From Nectonema munidae (taxonomy: Eukaryota; Nematomorpha; Nectonematoida; Nectonematidae), in the NCBI GenBank assembly GCA_030549495.1, contig JAUIRK010000875.1:1143501-1207500 (forward strand): DNA of 64,000 bases, read 5' to 3'. Positions 43,901 to 55,900 of this stretch are shown piece after piece. Below the pieces are notes generated by a model. It was not told where the DNA came from. It saw only the letters and a program-made list of their open reading frames with translations, and made no database searches. The translations under genes and the position numbers were made by a program. Position 1 is the first letter of the stretch. Each line of letters starts with the position of its first letter.

Positions 43901-46900
43901 ATAGACGGTTCATATTATTACCCTTAAGTTTGGTGTTTATGCTGCAAATTTAAATAATTCGCTTTGATATTACTGAAATTTAAATTCTGATATCTTTCAA
44001 GCTTTCTTTGATTACTTAAAATGTTATTTACATTCAATATATAAAGTATAAAGAACATCTTTCTTTTGACGACATCCTTATTTTGTTAAATTCTTTATCT
44101 TTTGTTCCAACAAAATCTTCTAAAAATGAATAACAAAAAATTGTTCTGTATGAGTTTTGACCGAAAGAATGTAGGTGATAACATCATCTCACTAGTGATA
44201 ACGGCATAAAAATGGTTGACAAATTCAATCTACTCGGTCTCATTATCAACAAAACCCTAACATGGAAAGACCACATCCATCATCTCAGCTTGAAACTCAG
44301 TTCTACTATAGGGATTTTGAAATATTGCAGAAACCTCTTTGACTTTAAAACATTACTCCTATTATACAAAACCCCCTTTCTCCCAAATTTAAATTACAGT
44401 ACTCTGAGCTGGGGTCATTCTTCTATTTCAATGTTGCACTACAAAAAAAGGCTTTAAAAACGATTGAGTTTCCACATACACCATCAACCTTTAAATCACT
44501 CTCTTTACTCAAATTACCCGATATGTGTAAATTTAAGCTAGTTATTTTTACACAAAAATACTTGACCTTTTCTTTACCAATCGTTTTCGATGGTATGCAT
44601 GCTTGTTTTCAGAAAAGAAAAATTTAGATCATCTCTCAAATTTCCTTGGATTCTCTAAACAATCTATAAGATATAAACTGGCCTCTTTTTTAAATGAGAA
44701 TATTCAACTTTTTGTAAATTTTCAAAATTTCTCGATAAGTAAAATCCTTATGTAAAAGTTATTGCATTTCCCAATATCAGTAGTGCTCTTTGTCCAAATG
44801 TTTCGTGTGTAACAAGTGTGGACATATCTTTCTCTTTCCCAATATTTCTACTCCTTTGTTTATTTTCTCTCTGAATTAATTAGAAGAAATTATGTATTTC
44901 ATTCTTTATATGTGCAGGTACTCTTGTTTGATTATTATATATACACATTGCATTTTATGTACATATTTCAATATGCTTCTACACTCACTATTTGTACATT
45001 CAACTTTGTTTCTTTTGATTGTATGGCATCTTTATTTTCTTGTTTGTTGACTTTTACTAGTTAGACATGCTAGCGGCTTAATCGCCTTTTGATTTTCCAA
45101 GATTATCACAATTTATTTATGATGTATTTTTATTATTATTATGATCTTTGCAATTCTGCCTTTACCGTATCCTGTATTGAATCTCTCTTTTTATCACATA
45201 TAACATCAAAAATAAATTCTTCTTTTTCTTCTTCTTATAGCACTAAATCAATTTTCCACCTTACAATGAATGTGGGGGAAACTTATGAATATCGCAAAAT
45301 TTTTACAGCGTTCCTTAGAAGATTCAAAACATTACCTTGGAGCCCACTACCAGCCAGCTACTTTGGAAACTGTATTAAAAAGAATTAATAAACCCAGACG
45401 ATTCACATTTTTGTAAAGTCAACATATGTCGACTATGCCCGATAACCGGTTAAATGAGAAAAAGTTAAGGACAGAGTAATATCCGGAAAAATAAGGATGT
45501 TGACGACAGAGTTGGCAATCCCTGATATGTCTTTTGAAGTAAAAATATTGCACTGATTCAATTGTAGGCGGAAAACCTTAAAATAATGACTCTTTGAAGA
45601 TTTTTAACATTTATCAATCCCGATACACAGCCAATTTTTTTAATTAGATATCACTAAAATAACAGTGCTTAGATCTTAAAGTTTGCAAAAATATGTTTTT
45701 GATCAAAAAGAGAGACACAAGATCAATTAAAAGTGTGAGAATGTTTTTTTAAATAATTTCTGATAATACATTTTTATGCAAGCTGATATTGTTCGAAAAT
45801 GACTTCAGTTTTAGCGGTTATAAAAGTATTTTCTCAAAAAGTTTTAAGATTTATTCAGTTGAAGAGTCTTTATTAGATTAAATTTTTATCTAAGTATATA
45901 TATATACATATATGCGCGTATAAACACTAAGCTTGGTACTTAAATTTTGTGTTACTATCAAAAGAGCGACAAATCAAACGTGACAAATCGAGAGTGAACT
46001 TTTTTGTCAATCATTTATCATGTCACTCTTGAATTTTGCCATGTAATTTTTAATTTGTCACCTTTTTGAGCGTCAACTTGCGTTTTCAATCTCGAAAAAC
46101 ACATTAAAAATATTTCAACAAAATTATACATATTTTAAAGCATATAACTAAAAGATCATTTTTGAACGATATCAAGTTGCATACAAATGAAGCCCCTTCC
46201 ACTAAAAGATGCCTGAAAAAACAACTACCTCTGACAAAAGAAAATTATCTAAATTTAATTGCTATTTGGTGTGCACCGATGATGGTGATGGTAAGCAAAA
46301 TATCGTTTGAACACATGGTGAGTGAAATGTGGCAAAATAATACTGAATTTAAGATTCACTCAAAGCGATGGCGACCACCTCTGCCTTTAGGACTTATAAG
46401 ACTTGATACATTAAGCAAATATTAGTACAGAACGAAAGAAAATGTGTTAGGTGAAGGTGGGGCGTGTGCTTATCTACGATATCATCTCTTAAGTAAACAC
46501 AGTAAGAAAGATATTGCGTGGTTGTTAACAGCGTAAAAGTATGGGACGAGATCATATATTTGGTTGATATTTCTACCTTGCATCACCATGTGTATAAATC
46601 TTTTTGCTATGTGTGTAAAATCTGAAAAATAAAGGACTACATCACACACACACACTTTTACATCATCAAAGCTACTTTTGTTTCTTTAGGACACGGTTTC
46701 TCAACCGGGGTCCATATAATAATTCAGGGGGTCCACAGGCGAACTATTATATATTAGGGGTCCACAATGATATTTTGGTGGTCCATGAAGAAAACGAGCT
46801 CATAACGGTTTTTATAATAAAAAGTTAATTTTAGTTATAATTTTCACTTAACAATAGTATAAATGATTTGCATTAGATTTGCTTTCATTTCAATATGAAC

Positions 46901-49900
46901 TCTAATTATATACTATTTTCTGTATCATAACCTCAAAATTTTATTAGTGAAAAATATTAAAATAAAATATTTTTTATGTCCTCTTTTTATGAAGGGGTCC
47001 ACCAATAAAAAAAGGGATCCAGGGGTAAGAAAGGTTGAGAAGCACTGCTTTAGACAGTCCTACGCTCTCTGTTATTGCACGTAATGTGTTATGGCAACAA
47101 GCACTGCTAGAGAGCGCATCTTCAGTTTTGCTGGACATCTCATTTCTGCAAGATCAGCTTTAAAAAGCCAAACGCTCATTCATGTTCTATTTTTAAACGG
47201 CGCTATAAATAATAAAATATTGTTTTAAATTTAACATAAAATTCAATGTATAAAAATGTTAAGTTCGGGGCGCGTGCAAAATAATAAAATGGCGATGGGA
47301 TGGGTGCAGCCAAATCTTTACAACTCGTGCAGGGCTCTAGCTGATAGTATATGGCTGAAATGTTCATTTGTGGGAATATTTTTATGAAAATTAATGCTTC
47401 AAGGCAGCCCTTTTCAAACTTTTATACTGCGACCCATAGCAAGAACCACGGTTTGCATCGCGACCCATAATGCTTAGGTGTAATAAGACAAACCCTGTTC
47501 ACTAGGTTCATTTATTCAGCATCGATTATTTATATGTCCTTTCTTTTTTGTCATGACCCATTTTATTTTTCACGCGACCCAGTTTGAAAAACGCTGCTTT
47601 AAGGGACGCATCGGTGCAAAAAGTATGAACAGCTACACCATTTTATCGAATACGGAATTGTTAGCTATAGAACTCTCTTGCTTTTAAAAAGTGAACTTTA
47701 AATTACAAAATCAGCAACACCTTTTGAAGACACATCATAAAGAGAGAAACCTTCTGAATTGACTTTCTATGCAAAAAAAATATTTAAATTTTAAATGAGG
47801 TTATGTAACTAACAAATTTATTAATCAAATAGATTTAGGATTTAAAAAAACAAAATCGTATAAACCTTGAGGAGAGTTATCACAAATTTAAATATTTAGT
47901 ATCATAAAAAGCCCTGTAGCCAGATTCTATGCAAAGTGGATAGGGGACAAAGCTGATTCTAAGGGAGATAGACTGCGCAGAACTTATTACATTTGTATAT
48001 TTCAAGTCAGTTCTTGGGGATGAGAGGAGGGGAATTTCAGGCAGTTTCATGTCCATTCTCTCCCCCCTCCCTTTATCAACGAGATTAATTCGAAAAAGTA
48101 GCAAATTTTGTAGATCAAACAATCTCGCAATACTGAGTCCACAAAGTAAAGCAAAATTTTGCCAATTTAAACCCTTCTCTATATAAGCAAGAAGTAACAC
48201 AATGATCAGGGGCCTCTTCACTTAAACAAATTTTTTTTAATTGAAATTATAATCAGTCCTTTGCATTAGGTTGGCTGAACTATAAGAAAGTGTATACATT
48301 TATATATATCAAGGCAGTTCAAGGAGAGAGAGAGGGGGTGGGGAGACCTGGAGACTATCCAACTTATAACAACATTCCACAATGAATACAGCGTTATGTA
48401 TATGTAAGGTTGCATTTCTTAAATAACGACAATTACTCAAAAATAAAAATATTAAATATAATTATTCACTAAAACATACATTTAGCTAAAGATAAAAAAT
48501 CAACAGTTGCCTATTTGAAGAAAAAGCTTCTAAATTTAGATATTCTTATTATTTAGTAATAATTTCCTTATGCTTCTACCCACATATAAATCTTTTGGCG
48601 ATTTTTTTATTTTAGGTTAATATAAGTTTCAATCAATCGATTGATTATTATTATTGGTTGTTATCAAATTTAATTTTGTTTTTTGATACAATAAAAAAGT
48701 AATATAAATTATCTGATTTTTTTCTTTATTATCCACAGTTAGCAACCCTGGAAAATCGTTAAAAATCTGTCTCCAAAAAGCAAAAGTCATTTAAAAGATC
48801 TCCGCATTTTATGACTTTTCACTAAATTGTCAACTGTGTGTATGCCCAGTGTTGTGGAAAGGATGGAGAAAGTGAGGTGATAAAAATCTAGTATGATTCA
48901 TGCAAATTATATGAAATAGCGAATGGAGGAAAATACCTAGGCTATAGATGTATACTTCAACAGGCCGACTATATAATTCCGCCATTGCCTGTATTTCAAC
49001 GTGGTTGCCGTGACAGTGGTTGCGTCTCTTGCGTCTGACGTAAGAGTCAAAGTCTTCGGTGATGTAGTGCGAAAAGTAGTCCGCATTCTTAGAGATATAG
49101 TCCATGCAGTGCTTGCGAACCACTTCGTGCATCTCTTGATCACCGTATATTTGATCCGCTAATATAATACAATTTCGACTATCAACATCATCACATCACA
49201 ACTGGTAAAAAGATGTAGAAGTTAAGTTTACCCTTTGAGGACCAGCGTGACTTCAGTGTCGCAAGAAATGAAAATCGCCTGCTATAAATAAACCATTTTA
49301 AGTTCTAAAGCAGGGATTCTTAATCTAGGATCCATGGACCCCTGAAGGATGAAAAGTATGAATATATTTTCATATACACTTTTTGTGGTTAAACTATTTT
49401 ATAAGCACGCAAAAACATTTTATAATAGATCATTTTAATAAAATTTTTTTTGTATTTTTTACAAGTACAAATATTAATTGCATGCAAGGTTTTTTATGAC
49501 GTTTGTGTAAATTTTTCCTTGGAGGGGGTGGATAGCTTTCATCACCCTCTTTAAAAGGGTCCATGGCTGAATAAAGGTTTAAAACCCCTGTTCTAAAGTG
49601 TCTTTTTAAGTTCTAAATTGTTTTTTAAATTGGTATTCAGCTATCAGAAAAAGACATTTTTGACATTTTTAACACTCGATTTAACCTTTAAATTTCATTC
49701 GTACTATTTTGCCAGCACAAGTTTATGTATTTTTTTGCAATTATTTAGACATTACAATTTAGAGCTTAAATGGTTTATATAGAAAGGAGACGATTAGTCT
49801 TACAAATTTTGGTCCTCAAAGGGCCATGGAGAAAGCATGATAGAAGGATAAAAATGAGAGAGAGAGAAGTAAATAAAGGACGCACAAATGGATCTGAACA

Positions 49901-52900
49901 AGCATGCACCATCTTCGACCATCTCCTTTATCTGAAATCTTTTCTTTTCACGCAAAAGCGTTTCAAACCATTTTTCTAGCTAAAACATACATAAATCAAG
50001 TCTAAATTCTTGCAATGATTCACATCGTCATTCTTTCATGATATAGACTCGATTTCCTACTCTACTTATCCTTTGTATTTGGTGTCTTCTGAGTGGTGTA
50101 TCTGCAACACGCTTACTGTGGAAAAGTAGGTATTTTTGTGAGCATAACATTTTCGATGTTACTTTGGTGTGGTGATGGGACGACTAATACGAATCAAGAA
50201 TCCTAACCATCAGGGTTGTGGGATCAGAGAGAAAATATCTGCCTCTGAGCGCAAATATTTAAACACACTTCTTACTTCCCGCTTCGACTAAAGATAGGAC
50301 ACTTCATATGCTTTAAAAATTAAACTTGTTTTTCATATTTAAATAAATCCTACTCCGACTATAAATTTTAATAATTTAAAAAACAAGATGATACCTTGAT
50401 TAAAGTGTTTTTAGTGCTGCCTTCTCTGCTGAATTGGAAAAAAATATCGGCTGAAGAGAGGCCTGAGACGTTCAATGCTAAGTTAATTAATTATGAAGGC
50501 CTACAAGATGATATATTTTTCATCTTCTTTATCCTTTAATAATATTAATAATTTACTAAGTTTTCCAATTCCTCGAAATGGACAAGGTGTTGGAAATGTT
50601 GAATAAGCAAGGCTGATTGAGTTTAAACGATTTCTCTGAATTTTTATGTTTAAAATTTTGCTTAAAAATAAAATCAGTTTTAAATTTTTAAATATTTTTT
50701 TTATATTGCTGATATTTTAAAAGAGCCACCCAGTTATAAAAAGTACAGTCACACTTTTATTAATTAATTTTGAGCGCTATACGTTTCTTTATTTTTCGGG
50801 CCCCTAAATTTTAAAGTAAAACTTTACAGGATTAGCAAAGAAGAAAAAGGAGTGCAGGATTTTTTTATAAAAAAAAAATATAACTATATAAAGTAAAAAA
50901 TAGAAGAATTAAAAATAGCGTTTGCCTCCCTACATTAATAAATTTTAAGCAAAAAAGCACTTTTAACCAAAAAAAGTCATTAACCCGTTAACGACCAGAA
51001 TAATCAGACGATATCTAGTATAAAACAGAAGATTTGTATTAAAAAGCATTGATAAACGCAGACGATTCACATTTTTGTAAAGTCGACTGTGATCGATAAC
51101 CAGAATTTAGAATTTTCGTTTTAAGTTTAAAATATTTTAAGTCATATCGCATCCATATTTTTATACGCCAATGTATAACAAGTAATGCTTTTTTGCTTAT
51201 GTAGGGAGGAGGCAAAAGCGATTTTCATTCTTCTATTGTTTACTTTCAATAGTTGTTTCGTGTTGTCTATTTTAATATAAAAAATGAACAAATGAAGTCT
51301 AGAATTTGATAATCATTTCTTTGTTATACTCATTATTATAATCAGTTAAGTTGATGCATCCTTTTATTTTATATCATTTCCTATATATACTTAAGAGTAA
51401 AACAGTAATACTTATTAAGCATCTATTTTCAATATTCCCTTTTGGTAAATGCCTTCTCAATTCTAACAAATTTCATGGTTACGTATATTATATCACTAAC
51501 TTTAAAGATTCAATAATAGATTTAAAACTTAATTTTAATAGTCATTGGCCACACTTACCAATTTTAATTTCGATATGAGATAGCACCCGGTATGTGGTTT
51601 CTTCATCGCACATTCTTCGCATAAATATAACAAATAGTCTTCGTTAAAAAAAATATTGTGGTACCAAAATATTGGAAAGTGGTATTTCTAAAATACATAT
51701 AATATAGGAAATGTATTCTGAAAGCCGATAAAAATGCTTTAATTTGGTATATTGCATGATACATTTGGTTGAGAAATATTAAAGTTATAAGCGTTTTAAT
51801 ATTTGACTAAAATTAAAGCTAGGAACCTACAAATAAACTAAACGGACACCAGCCCGATAAAATGCAACACAGACCCGTGCTCAAAGGTCTGGTAAAGAGT
51901 ATGCGAGATAAGAATACCCTGCGCTCACAAAAGCGTAATGCAACATGTGCATCAATAACAAACATGATAGCAGTGGAATGTGATTTCTTCTTCACACATT
52001 GTCGGTATAAATATTACGAATGCCCTTAAATCATAAAAGTGTTATTTCTAAACTGAATTAAAAAAATTCAAAATAAAAGTAGGCTAAGATTACTCAGAAA
52101 ATTTCTAGGTTCGATTGGCATTTTTCACTTCAAAAATAATCTTCAATTTTTTCTCTACAGTGGTTCATAAAAAGATAGGAAAACCCATGTTAAAAATATA
52201 GATAGTTAGATAGATAAGATAGTTAGATAGTTTTTTACAAATAAATACATAGTATCTTTGCCAATATCGTATGCAATAGGGTGGCCCTTATTTTTTGATT
52301 TTTGTAAAAAAGTTTCCCAACCCAAAATTTTGTTTCTTTTTAAGTAAAATTTTTATTTCTAAAATTTTATAGAGTTTGGTTAAGTATAAATGGACCCTCA
52401 ATCACTTGAAAGGTAACCATTGAGAAAGCATATACATATATTCAAAAAAATAAATAAATTTGAAATTGTAATTTAATTCAAACATTTTTATATTTTTTTT
52501 TGTTTTGATTAGATTTAGTTTTAATAAACTATTTTCATTTTTCCTTCAAATTCTCTACATTTTAAAACGGAAAGTAATTTCGAATTTTTATCTTCAAGAA
52601 ATTTTGTTGCAGCAAAATTACCTTCAAATCGTCAGGCATTATGCGTATTTTTTTAATAATAATATGAGAGTTGTAAAACTCACTAAAAGAAAGTGCGGCC
52701 TTAGTAATTCAAGAAATTCTTATTTTTTGGCAGAAAGCTCGAATTCCCACAAAAAGAATTGACCAATGTAGTGAAAAGCTGCTTAAATTCTACGAAGAAT
52801 GGAAAGATTTACAAAAAATGTTAACAGATCTTTGCAAAAGAAAAGGCAAAAAAAGATAGCTTTATCGAAAGAATAAATGATTTATTCGATATAGCCCATT

Positions 52901-55900
52901 TGGATGCTTTGTCTCAAATAAAAATTGAAGAGGATGAAAAGTTTCTCAATCTTCAACGTCAAAAAGGTCGACCCGGTAGTTCTATGACTGGATTAGATCA
53001 AAAAGAAAAAAAATGGGGAATTTCTCTGAGGAGGAAATAAAATCTCAGCAAAACATTCACGGTGATGAAGAAACTGATCTTTCTGAGCTGGAAATTCCCA
53101 AAATTAAATCAAGCTTGGGAGAAAATCAAGCATTAGCAATATATCAAGCAATTGAAAATTGGAATATTTTAGATAAAGTTCAAGCACTTTGCTTTGATAC
53201 AACAGCTAGCAACACATGTCAAAAGAATGGTGTGTGCACAATTATTCAAAAAATGTTAAAGCGTGATTTGTTATATTTACCTTGTAGGCATCATATTTTT
53301 GAGCTAATTTTGAAGAGTTGTTTTGATTTACTAATGAAACCCACTTCTGCTCCAGAAAAAAATTCTCTTCAAAAAATTCAAAGAAAATTGGCACGCAATA
53401 TATCAAAAAAAGCGATCAAAAAAAGTATATAACAGGCAGAGATAAAATTTTTGATTATGATCGCTTTGAAATTTCTAAATTTGTCAAATATTATCTTTCT
53501 CAAAATAATCAGATAAGAGTTGATCACAAAGAGCTACTAGAACTCACATTAATATTTATTGGTGAAGTTCGTGACAATGAAATATTATTTTGTAGACCTG
53601 GTGCCGTCAGCCATGCAAGATGGATATCTAAAGCAATTTATGCTTTTAAAATTTTTATGTTTCAAAAAGAGTTTAAAATGGAATTGCCACAAATTAACTC
53701 TATAACAAGAATATGCGTTTTTCTAGCTCTTATCTACGTTCTTGGATGGTTTACTTGTCCTAATGCAATTAAAGCGCCATACCACGACTCCAATTTTATG
53801 GTCAAGCTGATAAAGTTTTAGGAAATTGATTTGGAAATTAGTCAAGTGACTTTCCAGAAATTCGATAATCATCTCTGGTATCTTGTTTCAGAGAATGTTG
53901 CTCTATCTCTGTTTGATGAAACTGATATCAAAGCAAAAATGGCTAAAATTATAATAAATTCATCGACTAAAAATAATGAAATTAATGTGAAAAAATATTG
54001 GCTTCCTAAAAACAAGTTATCTTCTTTTTTAACTTTAGATTTTTCTTCATTAGCAAATTTATTTTCAAAAAAATTTTCTGCGCGATTTTCAATCAGTACA
54101 GTCTTTCTCAATGAAGATCCTTTGTTATGGAAAGAAAGGTCTTGTTTTAAAGAAGGTTCAGAAAACGATAAAAATATTGAAGTTGTAAATGATGTTGCAG
54201 AAAGAGGAATAAAGCTCATAGAAGATTATCATAATATCCTTACAAATGATGAAAAAACAAAACAATTTGTTCTTCAAAATGTCGCTGAAAAAAAGAAAAA
54301 ATTCTCCAACATTTACCAAATATTGTTAAAGACCTAATGTTATCTTGGTACATTTTTTTAATTCCAAAAATTTATTAATTTCTCCTCTGAGGGTCGACTT
54401 AGGTTTTTTAAAAAAAGGTCGAATTTTCAAAATTAATTTGTTTTAGACGTATAAACATAATTAAATTATGGAAGCAACAAAATTAAAAATTTTAATTTTT
54501 AAAATAGCTGAAATGGTTCATTTCCGTTTACTTTGAAGAAATGATTTTATCAACTGATTTTTCAATACATGGGAAATTCAGACACAATTAAGGTTCGGAT
54601 ATTTGAAAATCCAGAAACGCAGTGTTCAGATAATGGAGATTCTTGTGTATTTAAATTTGAACTTGGCGTTAAATATTCTTAGTTAATGGAAATGCGTTTA
54701 GGTGTTTTAGTGGGGTACATGAGGGATGATGAAATTTTAATGATCTAAAAAACATTCATCTCCATTTCGGTGAATCACATGATTCTGACAAGTCTATAAA
54801 AGCCTAAAGGTAACTGGAACATAGTATAATAAACGGCATTCTTTAGAAATCAGTAATTGCATACAATGATGAGGATGGATAAAAAGTGCTTTTACGCAGT
54901 ACAGACACAAAATATAGGCCTGGAATTTAGGAATGATGCATATTTTCAAATAACTCAATAATTCTCAGTACATATTTGATGAAAAGTAGAAATTTGTATA
55001 ATAAAATAAAATTTGCAAAATCTAGACGAAAAATGATATGTTTAATGAAGAGTTTTCAGTGCTGCCTTCTCTACTGAATTGGAAAAAAAATATTATCGGC
55101 TGAAGAGAGAGTCCTGAGACGTTTGATGATAAGTTTATTAATTATGAAAGGAAAACTGCCTACAAGACGATTAGAAATAATTTTAACCAGGGTTACACAT
55201 TCCGAAGGAAAATATGAAACTCTAACTCTAAAAGTACTCACAAAATCGGACTCAAACTGGGAATACTTAAATATTTAAGGCCAACTCTGAAACTCCAGGT
55301 TTGGACTAAAGAAGGAAACATTCATAAGCTTGGAAAAATAAAAGATTCTTTTTCATTATTTAAAAAATAGTTAACGAATCTGACTCCAACTACGACCCCG
55401 ACATTTTATTAGATACTGACTCCAGTTCCTATCGTAAAATAATTAACCATAAATTAATCAAAGCAAGGCCCACATCCTTAAAATTATTTGGGAGGAGACA
55501 AACTTTTTTATTATGTATTTTTAGAGAATTTATGTTTGAAACTCAACACCCCCCCCCCCCCTCCTCTTTCGCTAAAAAATTAATTGTGCAAAATTGGCTG
55601 TATTATATCCCTTTAAATTTTGTGAGTGTTTATGTCTAATGTCTATAGAAATATTTTGGAAATTTAAATAAAATATCTGTTTTTATACCAATTGACCATG
55701 CTGTTTTCATTTTTGGAAGTAGTTTTCACATCTAGGGTTCAAAAATACCTGAAAGCTTCAATCAATTTCCATTTACGTCTAAAAACTGTCTTCAAAAATA
55801 TTTCCAAAATTTTAAATAAAACATCGGTTTTTATACCAAATTGACTATGCTTATTTTATTTCTGTACCCCATTTTGGCTAATACGCTTAAAAATATTTCG

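Larger units (their letters stand above)
41657..48936. other. OTUD5-like intron 3
   Basis: About 7.3 kb inside the gene, invaded by a LINE 3' end, a hAT transposase remnant with a nested short element, a MITE and repeat C. Short microsatellites lie near 43431 (CT then AT). No host exon was seen. Confidence 0.6.

Noticed and set aside
47880-48221. 113-residue minus-strand frame in OTUD5-like intron 3
   Set aside because: No recognisable motif, no splice sites in a suitable phase, and OTUD5 exons 3 and 4 join directly without it.
48937-49143. Overlapping minus-strand frame [12 protein letters not shown]
   Set aside because: It is a shadow of the OTU exon in another frame.
55546-55562. C run as the end of a further hAT element
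   Set aside because: No CAGGG-type terminus or partner end with a matching duplication was found around it.
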